Of a DNA stretch of 64,000 nt, positions 11,680 through 23,897 are shown piece after piece. The notes beneath the pieces were generated by a model. It was not told the origin of the DNA and did not search any database. It saw nothing but the letters and a program-made list of their open reading frames with translations. The stretch covers positions 5,456,001 to 5,520,000 of the forward strand of contig BTPP01000003.1 in NCBI GenBank assembly GCA_037102815.1, given 5' to 3'. Made by a program: the position numbers and the translations under genes. Position 1 is the first letter of the stretch, and the number at the start of each line of letters is the position of its first letter. This DNA comes from Neurospora intermedia (taxonomy: Eukaryota > Ascomycota > Sordariomycetes > Sordariales > Sordariaceae).

Positions 11680-13668
11680 ATGGGGCTCATTGGCGGCATC
11701 TCTCCTGGAGGGAGCATTGCTGTAAGCTAAACACTCGACACACTTCCATCTTTCCACCGACAACTCCTAATTTTCCATGCGCAACCACAGCTCGGAATAA
11801 TAGTCGGCTTGATATCCACGAGCGTCCAAAGTCTCGGCCTCACGCTGCAGCGAAAGTCTCACATACTCGAAGATGAAAAGGGGCCCTACGATGTTCGACG
11901 ACCGCCATACCGGAGAAGGAGGTGGCAGGTAGGAATGGGCATGTTCATCATCTCCAACGTCATCGGGAGCTCGGTTCAGATATCGGTCCTCCCTTTACCC
12001 GTTCTCTCGACACTCCAAGCGTCCGGCTTGGTCTTCAACTCGATATGCGCCACTCTCATTCTTGGAGAACCCTTCACGAGGTGGTCACTATGGGGAACCT
12101 TGCTGGTCTGCAGCGGCGCAGTCTTGATCGCCATCTTCGGGGCTATTCCCTCGCCGGCGCATAAACTGAGCGAGCTGCTGGAGTTGTTGGGACGGGGTCC
12201 GTTCGTGGCATGGATGGTGTTTCAGGGATTCCTTGTGCTGGGCATTGCGATTGCGACAGATGTGGTTAGCCACTTTACGAAGCTGATGCAGCATTCCCGG
12301 TTCCGCCTGGCTCGGGGTTTTGCGTACGGGTGCATAAGTGGCATCTTGTCTGCTCACTCCCTGTTGGTGGCCAAGTCAGCCGTCGAACTGCTCGTCAAGA
12401 CCATCGTGGACGGCGATAACCAGTTCGTCCACTGGCAATCCTGGGTCATTCTTCTGGCCCTCGTCACGCTCGCTCTCAGCCAACTCTACTACCTACACCG
12501 CGGCCTCAAACTGGTTTCGACCTCGGTTCTATATCCACTAATATTTTGCATCTATAACATCATCGCCATTCTAGATGGCCTAATCTACTTTGATCAGACC
12601 GAACTGATTAGCCCGCTCCAGGCCTGCCTAATCACTCTCGGCACTGTCATCCTTCTAGCCGGCGTCCTGGCACTGTCATGGCGTCTTCACGACGAACAAC
12701 ACACTCCCAGTGTCGGACAGTCGACACTCGCTCCAGGAATGGGCCTGGTTGAAGACACCGAAGACGAAAACGACGAAGAAGCCCTTCTCTTACGTTCCGA
12801 CATTGAAGACGAAGAAGAACGCATCGGCGTTCCCTCCCCACGCTTGTACAGCTACAACACCTTCAGCGCCAGCCAATCCCGACTCGGCGACGGCACCTCT
12901 CAAGACGGCGGGCCCGTCGCGGTGATGGCGCCACCAAAGCGCCAGCGTTCTCTAGCCGGCCAATCGATCCGCACCCTCCCTAAGAACCGATGGACCGAAT
13001 GCGCCGAAATTTGGGACGAGCTCGAAGACCGCGACACGCCACCCGATCACTCCTCCACCTCTTCCCCAGCCTTTCTCTCCAGCAGCAGGCGACGCTCCAC
13101 TACTTTACCCGTCACGAATCCAAACGAGGGTACTTCCCTCCTCCACCCTCGTCGAAGGGAAGTAAGCGATAGCTACCAATTTGCGCCCAGAGCAGCTACC
13201 GATCTTGCCTCGGCTCGGCGGAATTTTGGGAGACGTAGGAGGTCCACCGGGTTTCCCGGTTTCATTCCCCGCAAACCTTCAACAGTGACAGTACCACGGA
13301 AACCATCAGGTGGTGGTGGTCTGCAGGATCTAGTCAGCGGGTTTCTGAGAGCAAGGTGGTGGAAGAATAAACCCAAGTCTACTCTTGGTGTGCCAGGGCT
13401 CAGGGAGGAAGCAATAGTTGCGATACATGAGGAGGAAGGAGAGGGGCTGCTAAGGGATTATCATGGCCAGGGTCAAAGTCAGGGACAGGCGCAAGGTTCG
13501 GGATCAGGGTCAGGGACACAGAGTGTGAGAGTGTCTCCAAGGAATGGGAACGCAAGGCCAGGGCCAGAGGCGTCCTCACTAGATGGCGCCCAAGGGCATG
13601 AGCGATCAACAACAACAGGAGGGACAAGGAATAATGGGAGGCGCAAGGTTGATGACGCACCGGTATAG
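11680..13668 (+). CDS. NIPA-family magnesium transporter (DUF803)
   Basis: CDS join(11680..11721,11791..13668), 639 aa. Exon 1 gives MGLIGGISPGGSIA. The intron (GTAAGC..CACAG) is 69 bp, and exon 2 continues LGIIVGLISTSVQSLGLTLQ, the conserved first membrane segment of NIPA proteins. About eight to nine hydrophobic segments follow up to about residue 305, including the SNVIGSSVQISVLPLPVLSTLQ region and the YLHRGLKLVSTSVLYPLIF region. The last half (about 310-639) is a hydrophilic tail rich in acidic residues, Ser and Arg, ending in a Gly-Gln/Gly-Ser low-complexity stretch (about residues 560-580). Family members move Mg2+ across plasma or endosomal membranes; the tail suggests regulation but shows no domain. 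The start was chosen because the 5' exon supplies the missing N terminus. Confidence 0.88.
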
Positions 13669-14234
13669 TAGACCGTGTGTCTTGCTTGGGTTGGCGCTTG
13701 GGGTTTGGCTTTATATCATTCTTCTTCTATTTGGTAGCAATGGAGGCTCGGGGGGGATGCATATCAATAAATATACCAGCGTTAGACGCGTGTCTTGTTA
13801 CAAGTGCTGTGTACCTGCTGTATCTGCTTGAGTATGTGATTATCCCTTGCCCGTGTCGTTTTCACGCTGACATTTCATCGTTAGCATCTAGGTAGGAGAA
13901 CTACCCGTGGAATCTCTACACTCAAAAAAACCTTATCACCACACGAAGAACGGCCATTAAGGAGAGGAGAAAAGAAAAAGAGTAGGCAATTCAAACGCGG
14001 GAAGCTAGTCTGATCGCCAGACATCGCTAGTATCCTTTTTTTAAACATTATCGAAGTGAATCAAAGCACACCAAACTGTCAACCCGCGAGCATCTTTACC
14101 TTTACCCCTCCATGTACCCACGCTCATCCTGAACCCCTTTTAAAACCCAATGAGCCGATCTGATCTGGGTTCATTCACACTCGGTACTCCCAACAATGAC
14201 ATTACCAAAAATGTTGGCGTTTATCACGCCGCTT

Positions 14235-14273
<39 letters not shown>

Positions 14274-15145
14274 TTCATCCATGGAAAAAAAAACCAAACA
14301 CCAAATGTCATGGCGGGCACAAGGTCACACATGTGTCAGGAACCTTATCCCCTCAAGGGGGGCTCCAAAATCAAGGATTTGCAACTTGTAACAACATTAT
14401 AAACCTTGTTCCTCGCTCTCGGGGGGTCGATCTAGTCATACTGTTTCTCATATAAAACCAGTACCTAGATAATGCCGTGCCCAATCCTAAAAGAAGCGGC
14501 GAAAGACCCGCCGAGACTTCATCCAGTTCGAAATACTGATTGTTGGGCTTGATGTTGTCGTCATCTTCGTCACCGAGAACGAACTTGACTTGATAAGAAC
14601 GCAGGTGGAACCATCTCTGACCGGCAGCTTTTTGTAGTGTCCGAGTTAAGAGTAAGTATATCTTCGATGGACCCACTTTAAGACAACAACAACATCTTTA
14701 CAACCACACACGACGGCCACTCATCATTTTCTGACCAAAACCGCGAGGTATAAAGGTCAATTACCTGTCGAAACACTTGCATGATGATCGATGGATACTT
14801 TGAGAGGCATTGCGACTTACATTTCTTTTGATTCATAGGATCTCACTGCCCCTGGACCAAGGTTCCCTGCTAGATCAACTGTCGAGTTAACTCTAGGGCT
14901 AGCTATATAAACCCGCATTCTTTATCTCTTGGAATACTCTTCTTGGGAAAATCCTTGGTAAACAAACTTGGAAAAAAGGTTGTCTGTCTTTGAATCTTTC
15001 CATTCTCTTTCATGTCGACGCCGGTGAGGTCTGGTCCAACCCTCCGGCTCACTCTTCAAAGTAAGAGCAAAGCAGGGCAGGACACACGCGGAATTTATCA
15101 CATATGTAAGAGGCCGTTTTTGTGGCGATCTGGTAAGCGGATTCA

Positions 15146-15194
<49 letters not shown>

Positions 15195-15553
15195 CGTTTT
15201 CTTTGGTAAGTAGATATCGTGGAGCGTCTTGTTCTCGCCCTTTGCCGCACAAATTGTTTGATTGAAGTTGCGCCCCTTTCTTCTTGCAATATCGTTCTTC
15301 TCAGTTCAGTTTTTGGCGAGATGGTTCTGCGGATGTCATTATGGGATTTTAGTTGCTTCTGTCACGAAGACAAAACCCCTTCCTCTTCTTCCCTCCCTCT
15401 CTCTCTTCTCTTCTCTCCTCCAGCTGTTGCTCAATCTCCCAACATCACCACCCTCCCAGTCCCGTCGCCTGCCCTTTTTGAAGCGAGTATCTACCTCGCC
15501 TAACGTCCTCCTGTCGCCACGCCGAGACCACTCAGAAGGGCACCACTAATTAC
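13669..15553. other. Intergenic spacer with TC repeat and poly-T
   Basis: No convincing gene. It contains a (TC)n microsatellite at about 14232-14275 and a 46-nt T run (15149-15194). Short open frames overlapping these tracts are artefacts of low complexity. A pyrimidine-rich leader precedes the ATG at 15554. Confidence 0.5.
15149..15194. repeat. 46-nt poly-T run
   Basis: Uninterrupted run of 46 T on the plus strand, about 360 bp upstream of the gene starting at 15554. It could be a nucleosome-excluding tract or a retroposed poly-A footprint (minus-strand A tail), but no element body is recognised next to it. Confidence 0.95.
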
Positions 15554-16294
15554 ATGGCCGCCCAGCATCGAGAGCGATGTACCATTGCTGGCGACGAATC
15601 TGAGACCAATTCTGAATTGGTCTTTTCGCCTCCGGCTCGCCCTCAGAAGGGCAAGGCGTTGGCCAGAAAGCACGATGACCTGGAGGATGACGACGAGGAC
15701 GTCGCCGAGGACTCCGAGGAGGACATCATCGCCCCGTCTCCCTTGAAAAAGGTCAAGACGTCCGCTGCCCTGGAGCTGCCCTGGAAAAAGGATGGTTTTG
15801 TAAGTGTCTTGAACCTATCCTCGACTGATCGTGAACCAGTCCAGGATCTAACATGGATCGATACAGCCTTCTTACCACAAGATGAAGAATCACTTCTTCA
15901 AGAACGTTTACAAGGAGCAAATCAGCGCCAAGGACAAGAAGACTTGGCTTCAGTGGACAACGCGAGTGCTTGACAAAACCCGGAAGCACAGTATGTGTGC
16001 AGTGTCACAACGATGACAAGCGGTGCGATTGCTCTGGAATGAGTAACGTGCCAGAAGGTGGCTCTTGGGAAGGTCTTAGACATAACCTCGGATTCTTCTC
16101 CCAGATTCTTACCACACACACAACTAGAGGCAGCAATTGCTGCTCACGGCCAAACTCTGGAGAGACTTGCATTGTCCATTCGCCTTGATGACTGGAATCT
16201 AGAGAAACATTTAGAGATGGAGGTTGATTTCGTCTCTAGTCAAGATGGCGTCAACTCTGCCAACAGCGGGAGCGCACGATCAATCACAGGTTGA
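15554..16294 (+). CDS. Unrecognised acidic/basic protein, three-exon model
   Basis: Proposed CDS join(15554..15799,15867..15990,16080..16294), 194 aa. Residues 1-82 are polar with a strongly acidic block (DDLEDDDEDVAEDSEED) followed by a Pro-Leu-Lys-Lys-Val-Lys patch that could be a nuclear localisation signal. Residues 83-123 are basic/aromatic (Lys, Trp, Phe). The last exon has a helical, Leu-rich stretch (QLEAAIAAHGQTLERLALSI). The donors GTAAGT and GTATGT and acceptors ATACAG and CTTAG fit local introns and keep frame. I know no family. The composition resembles lineage-restricted nuclear proteins of filamentous fungi. The 3' end is uncertain: coding-like frames (Ser/Pro/Arg-rich) continue in other phases to about 16560, so further exons are possible. 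Confidence 0.4.
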
Positions 16295-17337
16295 GAATCA
16301 AAGCGAGGTCCGACGAACACCTCCACACTCACCCACTCGTACATCGCCCGCGCGGGCAGTACAACGAATCAACGCAGACAGCATACCTAGGTACTGTCCA
16401 GCCGCGAAATGCACCAGGCAATAGTCGCAAGAGGACTTGCGAGCCTGATTACAGCTTTGCTGACGTTTATCGCAGCGCTGCCCCTGATCAAAGAGAACAG
16501 CACATGGGAGTCCTTGCCACACTACAGCAAGAAGCTTTGTGCGCCTACGTTGGCTGATGATGAACAACGACCACTTCTCAATCTCGTAGAGGTGATGACC
16601 CACCCCCACAACAAATCTACTCTACTCTTTCCTCCCCCCAACTAGGGTAGGAGCAGTACCAAGCCCAGACGGCAGAGGGCTGCTGCCGGTAAGTGCTCGA
16701 GTTCTTCGAGCGGGCGCAGGGAGCGCACTCAGCAGTCTTTGCCCTCTTATGTCGGCGGGCACGCAAGCATCGTCGTCGCCAATTCTCCATCCGAAGTGTC
16801 CTCTTCCTCCGCCCGTATGCCCTGCGAAGTAGCGATGTACTTGGCTATGGCTATTAAGCCAATCGCCCCCCTCTGCGTCAGGCTGGAGCTGCCTCGAGAA
16901 ACAGGGCAGAGGAAGAAGAGAAGAACAAATGCCACGTTCCTAAGTAAGTATTCAGCCAATATTCTATGATTGGGGTCTGCGGGTGGCTGCTGGGGTCGAC
17001 GACATGTAGCTGTTAGCACACTATTTTGAGCCGGCCAGAACAAGCGCTGAAATAATAGTGACACATCTCGCTGATTAAGCGTTTTATGATGCCTAACATT
17101 TACTCAATGTCACTCAATGGTTTCAGACCACGAACATAATCTGCATGTACATAAATGCTTGACACAGTACTACAAAGCAGCCCTGCTCCCATTGAAAGTT
17201 GCATTGATATTGTTATCGTTTGGAAGCGTCTACAGTGCCTCAAGAGTGTCAATCCCCAAATAATGCACTTAATCCCAGCAAAAGTCCAACATTGATTTCG
17301 GTCCTTTTTGCTACCCACGTAGATACCCTAAGTATCC
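16295..17337. other. Spacer with coding-like scraps
   Basis: Plus-strand frames at about 16291-16557 and 16739-16969 have protein-like composition but no start, domain or clear splice partners. They may be extra exons of the preceding gene or decayed sequence. No feature could be fixed. Confidence 0.3.
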
Positions 17338-17990
17338 TTAAGTACTTCCAGAAAATGATGATCTTTCCCTGTTATCCAAAAAGCGAGCTGTGCTTGCTGG
17401 ATATGTTTCTTTGGACAGTGGGGTCCTTCCATCCCTATTATTCCTTCCCTTTATCAGGTATTTCTTGCTTTTTTGTTTTTTCCCCCTGGTCATGTTCCTT
17501 TCCTCAAGCACTTTCTCGGCAGCCACTTGTTGCTGTGCAGTTTGGCGTATGTCTTCTCTGCAGGTAGCAGCAACCGCAGGAGAAGGAGCCTCTTCGTCCA
17601 TATGAACAGAAAAATCTGTACCCAAAGGTGCAGTCGGAGGAAGACACTTTGGAGTGTTGGGAGGCGGGGTCTTGAGACCTGCACCACCACTTTCAGCTGC
17701 AGCATCGAGCTGGAACTTACCGACGGGTGGTGTCTTGGTTCAGGGGTTTCTGTTGCCTTCCCGTTGGCCTTCCATTTGCGTTCCATGTCCTTTCTGTTAC
17801 GTTCCTCCCTCTGTGCGGCAGTATCTGCAGCCTTCTTGTTGGCCTTCTTGATGGTCGTCTTGTTGGTCGTCTTGTTGGTCGTCTGTTGATGCTCCTTTTA
17901 TTAAGCGTAGGGCCTTTGTGCTCACGAGCGAGATCGCCTAGGTCGGTATGCAGGCTGCTGAACGCGAACGCTCCACAGGCCATGTTAGCA
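17338..17990 (-). other. Possible minus-strand coding segments, unresolved
   Basis: Reading the minus strand gives three mutually shifted, protein-like stretches. An N-terminal-like piece starts at 17983 (MACGAFAF...). A Lys/Thr-rich repeat follows (NKTTNKTTIKK, about 17730-17893). A Pro-rich, Gln/Glu-rich piece ends at 17338. A GTAAGT donor lies after the Lys-rich piece. I could not join them with introns of normal length, so this is either a gene with small exons, a decayed gene, or chance. No family is recognised. The repeated AACAAGACGACC unit accounts for the Lys/Thr repeat. Confidence 0.25.
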
Positions 17991-18177
17991 TGAGAGCAAT
18001 GGTTCTGATCACCCTCGACGGTGATGTCGAACGCGGACGGGTCGTAATCGCTGTCGAGGGTTTGGGGAGTTTCGGTAGGTCGGTAGTTTCCTTCTTGTTC
18101 CTTCCTTCTACGCTTTTCCTTCTGCGCTTTTCCTTTCGCTGCTTATGGGAAGCAAGCAGGAAGAATTGCCAACTGGT

Positions 18178-18525
18178 TCAGCGGTTTTGTTTCAGTTCTT
18201 CAAGCTGTTGAATCATGGCCTGTAGTCTCCGTAGCTGGATATTATCTTGATGTTCGATGATTTCTAAGACTAAAAGTGGGCAATATCTGGTTAGCACATT
18301 GACCCGTGACAGTCAGCTCCATTCGTCAAGAAGGGCTGGCTTACCAAATTCTCGAAGTTTGTCCTGATACGCGGATGGATAGCTTTCAGCTTCATCCCAA
18401 GGTATCTTGTCGTAGAATTCAGGGTAGATATGGCGGTTCTTACAGGTTTCTCTTTTACCAATTCTAAGCTGGAATAGCTCCTTGATTTCATTAAGTGAAA
18501 TTTTGTCCTGTCCGCCACTACTCAT
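18178..18525 (-). CDS. 90-aa coiled-coil mini-protein
   Basis: Proposed CDS complement(join(18178..18269,18345..18525)), 90 aa. Exon 1 begins MSSGGQDKISLNEIKELFQL. After a 75-bp intron (GTAAGC..TTTTAG) exon 2 supplies a strongly heptad-like helix (VLEIIEHQDNIQLRRLQAMI then QQLEELKQ) and a stop. The splice converts two weak frames into one coherent protein whose second half is an obvious amphipathic or coiled-coil helix, which is the main argument that it is real. The Trp/Tyr/Pro-rich middle (residues 33-56) looks structured. The frame is open upstream of this ATG, so a longer N terminus is possible. No known family recognised; a small adaptor is a guess. Confidence 0.45.
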
Positions 18526-20709
18526 CCTAGACCCCGTACACCTCAACGCGTGCAGTCTGTGTTTCGAGACAGATGCTAAAGGGGGTAGATGGTAGGTTAT
18601 GCTTGTGTTCACTTGAGCTGCTGTGGAAGTGGAAGAGTGTTCGTGAACTTGCACATAGGTGCATCTTGGGACATGGAGCGTGGTTTCGACGGCTGTTATA
18701 GCTGAATCCTTTGTCGTCAAGGCAGTTGAACAATGGTCATTTACGCGTTTGCAATTGATAATGAAGCATTCAGTCGCGAGTGTCATAGCAATAGTCAGAG
18801 TCATGGTGAATCATGTTATGCTCGCTCCATACAGGCTCCCAACCAGCGCTTGTTGTCAAAGAATCCAAGAAGCTAAACAGACATCGTGAGCAACTCACTG
18901 CTTGCAATGACCAAATGGCGACGGTTCTCGGGGGTTCTAATCGCTGCGGAGGGGCAGTTGGTTGAAGGGCAGTGATTGCAAACAAAGACCAAGGGACGAT
19001 CGTGTTTATCGTAGCCACCTGTCATCCGAAAAGTGCAGCTATTTACTAGAGTGATAATTTATCAGGATATCTAGGTATAGAAGGGCCCCTAACTATGTGG
19101 AGACCAATAAGTACAATTTGCCATCAACAGTGGTTTGTAAATCTAACTTTTCTCTCTTAAAACATCAGTTGACGGTGTTTACAGTCAGTGAAGGTAGGTA
19201 GTTTCGGCATTGTGCGGTTCGGAATCAATAACCTTTGTCGCCATGTTCGTTGCTCCTGTCTTCCTTATTTCGGGCGTCGTTGGAGACCTGATCACATTTC
19301 AGCACCTGCCCGATTAAAGACGAACGCCGCTCAATCCAAGTATTGCAAACTTAGGTAGGTATGTGACGATTTCCAATGCTCCCCTTTTGTTCCTGGTATG
19401 TACCAGAACTGGCACCAGGCCATTACACAATGACTCATGTATGTTGGGCGTTGGGAATCTTCAAGAGATGAATTAAATCTTGAGTATCACTTCATGTTTG
19501 CACTACCTAGACAACGTATTTGTTTGCCTCTTATGTTTCTCAGCTCTACAGGTATCTCTATCGTGATAAAACACCAGAGAGCCGTGGAAAATGATGGTTC
19601 AGTTTGTGATTAATAAGCTGTTCGATCCTCAGTGCTTTTGGTTCTTACATCCGGCGTAGATGATTGAGGTTGCTCGGGTGAGTAACTGACAGCCCAGTCA
19701 TGATTGAATCCGTTCAGACTCAGGCAACACCATATCGTGAAGAACGAAAACTACATCCGCTTAATGCGTACACGTCAAGTTTGGTGGTTCTTTATGGTAC
19801 AAGAGGCTTCACCTCTGGTCAATGTACAGGCAAGCCACGAGAGCTTCTGATGGTTTGCGGTTCTTTTTTTTCTTCTTCTTCTTCTTTTTTTTTTTTTTTT
19901 TTTTTTTTTTTGTTTTTTTGTTTTTTTCTTTTTTTTCTTTTTTTTTTCCTGGAAGGGGGGAAGGGGGGAAGGGGGGTAGTAGGGGAGTGACGCTGGTTTG
20001 CGTGGTGCAGGCTGAAGTCAACAGATTGGATGTTGGTAGTTGTGATGGTTTCTGGTGGTTATCGCCCTGGGGCCCCTATGTTTGCACAAGCCAGTGCCCG
20101 GACAGGATCTGTCAGCTCAATACCTATCAATACGTACACTACAAGAATAGAGCAATTATGTTACTTAGAACTCTCGTATCCTGTATAGAAGTCAGTTGCA
20201 CGCTCTACTGGCAGCTTGCCGCTTTAACAGAGTATGACGCCCTGTCAGCTGTTGCTATCTGGGTAACTACCTCACCTTCAATCATCCCTCCCTGGGAAAG
20301 CGTCATGCGTCATTGGAGCTACCCAGCCACTATTCGATGACGCAGCCGCTTCAAACGCTCGCTCAAGAGTGTTAAGTGGAATGTATCGAGTGGCCGGTTT
20401 TAGATGGGATAAGACAAGAGCTGATGCTTGCATTGTTCCTTGTAAAGACAGCTGCTACCCAGACCTCTAGTACCATAGAAGTGAAAGATACTGCACGTGC
20501 TACTGTTATCTGTGTTGGTCACTCAAGGATCACCATGTCATAAAATGTCCGCAATCTGGTTGAGATGACAAAAAGCATAGGTACTCAGCGAAATATGGTC
20601 ATCTTGACGGTATAACCTGGCTGCATACCTCTACTCGACTGAGTCCGGGAACTTGCAGCCCATTCCACTTTTCCTCAATACAGCTCCACCAATTCGAACC
20701 AAAATGCTT
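18526..20709. other. Intergenic spacer with T-tract and G-runs
   Basis: No supported gene. The spacer contains a T-rich tract with few interruptions (19861-19948) directly followed by regular G-runs (19955-19985). Short open frames across these tracts are low-complexity artefacts. The region lies between an orphan mini-gene and the 3' end of a HET-domain gene. Confidence 0.5.
19955..19985 (+). other. G-quadruplex-like motif
   Basis: Four G-runs (6, 6, 6 and 4 G) with loops AA, AA and TAGTA on the plus strand fit the standard intramolecular G-quadruplex pattern (G3+ runs, loops of 1-7). It is immediately preceded by an approximately 88-nt T-rich tract. Confidence 0.8.
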
Positions 20710-23013
20710 TCAGATGAGAGTGATGTTTCGGTCCTCAAAATGGTCAAAAAACATGGCGGAAGTGTAAACTTTATTGCGCTTCGAACAGTCACAGTCGGGA
20801 TCACACATTGCTTCTGTGTGAAAGTACCCGAATCGGCTAAAAGTATTAGGATGCCCTTTAGCCTTTTTGAGAACCAATCCATAATAGGCTCTAGAGGGTC
20901 TCCTTTCCTTTGGGTCGGGGTGATAATTGTTGTCCCGTTCAGCCAATAGCAAAAACCACAAAGTGTGCAGCATTTCATGTCCATCCTCAATGGCGTCCGG
21001 GTGAACGTAAGCGTTGAGTTCCTTGACCCAGATAGTTCCCCAAAACTTCGTGGGATCATGCGCCTTGAATTCATGCAACTCAAGAGGTGTTGGTAGCGCC
21101 CAGGCCCGAACGGGGCCATGGAGAACCAATAATCCTGAGGCAATCGAGTCAAATTCTCCGTTTGGATAAGTTGGTATGATACCAGCACTCAAAACTTGTA
21201 TTTGGCGCGGCTTCACTGGCGCGCAGTTGCTTCTATGCCCCCAATAGTGCACTGGTGTATCGACAGATGCCCATGACCAAGAGGGTGCGCGATACTCTCT
21301 TGGCCGTTGGGAAGTGACGAATTGGCCTGCTTCAGACTCTCCTGGTGGTGGACCACTAGCCCAGCAGAGCGCAGCTGGGATATCCTCTTTCCATAGGCCG
21401 GCTAGGTACTCCTTTCCTGTCTCAAGGTGATAGACCCGGGCAACGGCAGAAAGCGCGCGCAATTTGTCTGAGGCAAAGGATACTTCTCGTTTGGAATACT
21501 CGATAACCATGTCAATCCATAACCTTGACGACGACAGCCTGTATGTGTCATGGCCGGCCATCAACGTCTCCTGTTGTCCCTTTTCGGAGCGATTGAGCTT
21601 TGTCATGGGCTCTTTGAGTAAACCGAATTCTGGCGCGCCAGCGAGCTCGGTAAGCGTCCTGCACTTCCACTCCAAATGGTGAGTTCGATAGTTTAAGATG
21701 CGTGGTGAGAGCATATCCTCCTGATACGTCCACGCTCTCTGAAGAATGGGTTCCTTGCGTTTATAGAACGCGTGCGAATACATGATAACGTAGACAAACA
21801 ACCTGATACTCTCACCAGAGTCGGTCGCAACCCGAATGTCAATTGCGGGGAACGTGTGGCTCCAATATCCACGTCGGTAAAGGAACCCATCGTAGATGCT
21901 TCTGGATGACGCTGCAGATATCGTGAGTGCCGCGTATTGATAAACCTGGGGCATATGGCTGATTTCTTCGCGGAGATCCTCCTGATCGTCTTGTATAATG
22001 CAGAGAGCGTCGATCCATAGGTACCTAATGCCCATACCCCGGCAAACATAAACTGCATCTTTCATGGTCTGAGGAAGAGTGTCGAGGGGAATGCGTTTCT
22101 TATGAGCAAGCTGCGTTGATTTCGTGGTCTTCAGAGGTACATCGCCGCCCCATACGTAACTTAGTGCACACCATTTATGCCGTTCACTCTTATTCATGTC
22201 CGATGTCTCAACAAGCTTCACATCATGTTCAGTGACATCCAGTAGTCTAGTGGGAATAAAAGAGGAAGGTGGCATGCGGCAAAGAGGATGGGACAAGGAG
22301 CATTTGGACATCAAATCCCGACATATTTCGAACGAATCCGGGGCGCCAGGGTCGCAAGTCAATGTCCTTCTTGGCTCATCTAGTAATTGTTAGTAAAAGG
22401 CTTGGAGTAAGCGAGTAAACAATGGTTGAAACTGTCGAACGACCATCATAGGCAACTTACCCGGTTGAATAATGGCTCTTAACCACTCTCTTTCTGGAAG
22501 GAGGTCGCAATCCTTTCGGAAGAGAAGTGCGAGATCTCCATACCCATGTGCATCCATGTACAGACCTTTGCCCCAAAAAGCTGCCTGAACCATTCCGGAG
22601 CCATCAATATCAAAGAGAGAGAGAAGCGCCGAGTCCTTCAAATTTTCGTCCCTACACTCCTCAAACCAAACCCGAAACAGGGGGCAGTTGTCATCCATCG
22701 CCTGCCATATATCAGATATTTTCTCGGCTATACAGAGACGGATAAAAGGACTACCTTCCCTACGGACATCAAAAACTCTGTCGATGGCAACAGAAATTGG
22801 CTTCGGGTTTTCGACTACCTTGATTCGGCGGCAGTGGCGGCAGGAATGAGGAATGTCGTGACTCTGCTTCCATGTTTGGTGATCATACCTCCATGCCCAG
22901 GCATAGTTCTTCGCGGCTATTTGCTCTGTGGGTAGGTCTGTGGCAGCTTCTTCCTTGCCGTGAGCCAGGTCGTCCTCGTCTGTTGCTTGGTGGCACAAGT
23001 GGGGGGCTTCCAT
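20710..23013 (-). CDS. HET-domain protein (heterokaryon-incompatibility type), 740 aa
   Basis: CDS complement(join(20710..22379,22461..23013)); one 81-bp intron (GTAAGT..ACTAG). HET-domain proteins trigger growth arrest or cell death when unlike individuals fuse. The HET domain spans about residues 253-400, with the hallmark ALSYVWGG motif (about 256-263), then LPQTMKDAVYVCRGMGIRYL and WIDALCIIQDD, then the Y-AA-LTISAASS block. Further on, RAWTYQEDMLSPRILNY is the usual post-domain motif. The first ~185 residues are a separate module with a CRHC pair and acidic and aromatic patches, not recognised. The C-terminal third holds family-typical W-SWASVD. No break is seen. The role in incompatibility is inferred from the family only. 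The neighbouring genes on the same strand are an unrelated secreted protein and a BTB protein. Confidence 0.9.
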
Positions 23014-23897
23014 CTTCGAGGCTTGTTCAGACTGACGGCAGATTAACGTTGATGATCGGCTGAGCGACGCTCACAAAGTCTCGAGAATTCACTCCGCTGA
23101 AGAGGAGATTGAGAACAACGAATCTTGTTGATTGTAGAGGTGAGGACGGATCACATTGACGGGATGTAGTCGAAATAAGAGAGTGGTAATGGTGGTGGTG
23201 GTTAGCGCCATTCAAGAAGCCCCGAAGTCTCTTGGTCGATGTCGCCATCGCTCCCTGTCTGCTAGCTTCATTGATGTCACAGCCAATCACCAGAGTAATA
23301 CACGGTAGTACGTGAGGTGATCACAAAGTCGAGTCGCGGGAAGCACAAAATCGAGGCGAATGGATGCCTCGCAAAAAAATTGGAAAATCCCAAAAACATC
23401 AACCGGACACTTGAAAGTAGGCCGCGAACCGACAAGCATAGAAGCATGAAAAAACCAATTATCCATTATTTCAAGGGTAGACAATTTGGGGTATTGGGTC
23501 TTGGAACAGAAAAGGCAGGAACAACCGGCGAAAACCAGGTACAAATCACAAGCCAACAGCCACGTAGGGAACTCGCGCCCCAAAGACGAAACATCCACCG
23601 CGACTAATATCGAAAGGGAAACTTTTCTTCTTCTTCATTTTAGCTCATATCTTTCCGGTCAATCAAGTCAGAAAACACGACAAGTCACGGAAGACGGTCG
23701 TACAAATATTCACTCAAGAGTCAAAGGCATCTTGTATCACCTCTCTCGTCACACATCATGGTTCATATTGGCTACTAGTACCCTAACTACCTCTCCACCT
23801 AGACTTCATCATCCATCGCTGCAAGCACTATCACTCGGTTCGCAGATAGTAGACAAACAAGATCTCCTACCCTCACCCCAGAGAGGAGGCAAAACCT
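23014..23897. other. Spacer upstream of HET gene
   Basis: Holds the promoter and leader of the HET gene (minus strand) and the 3' UTR of the small secreted protein. It carries a GGT/ACC repeat near 23185-23200. No gene recognised. Confidence 0.5.

Noticed and set aside
15970-16110. Cys-rich stretch (C-x2-C-x6-C-D-C) resembling half a Zn2Cys6 finger
   Set aside because: Falls inside the best-supported intron of the orphan gene and lacks the second half of the cluster.
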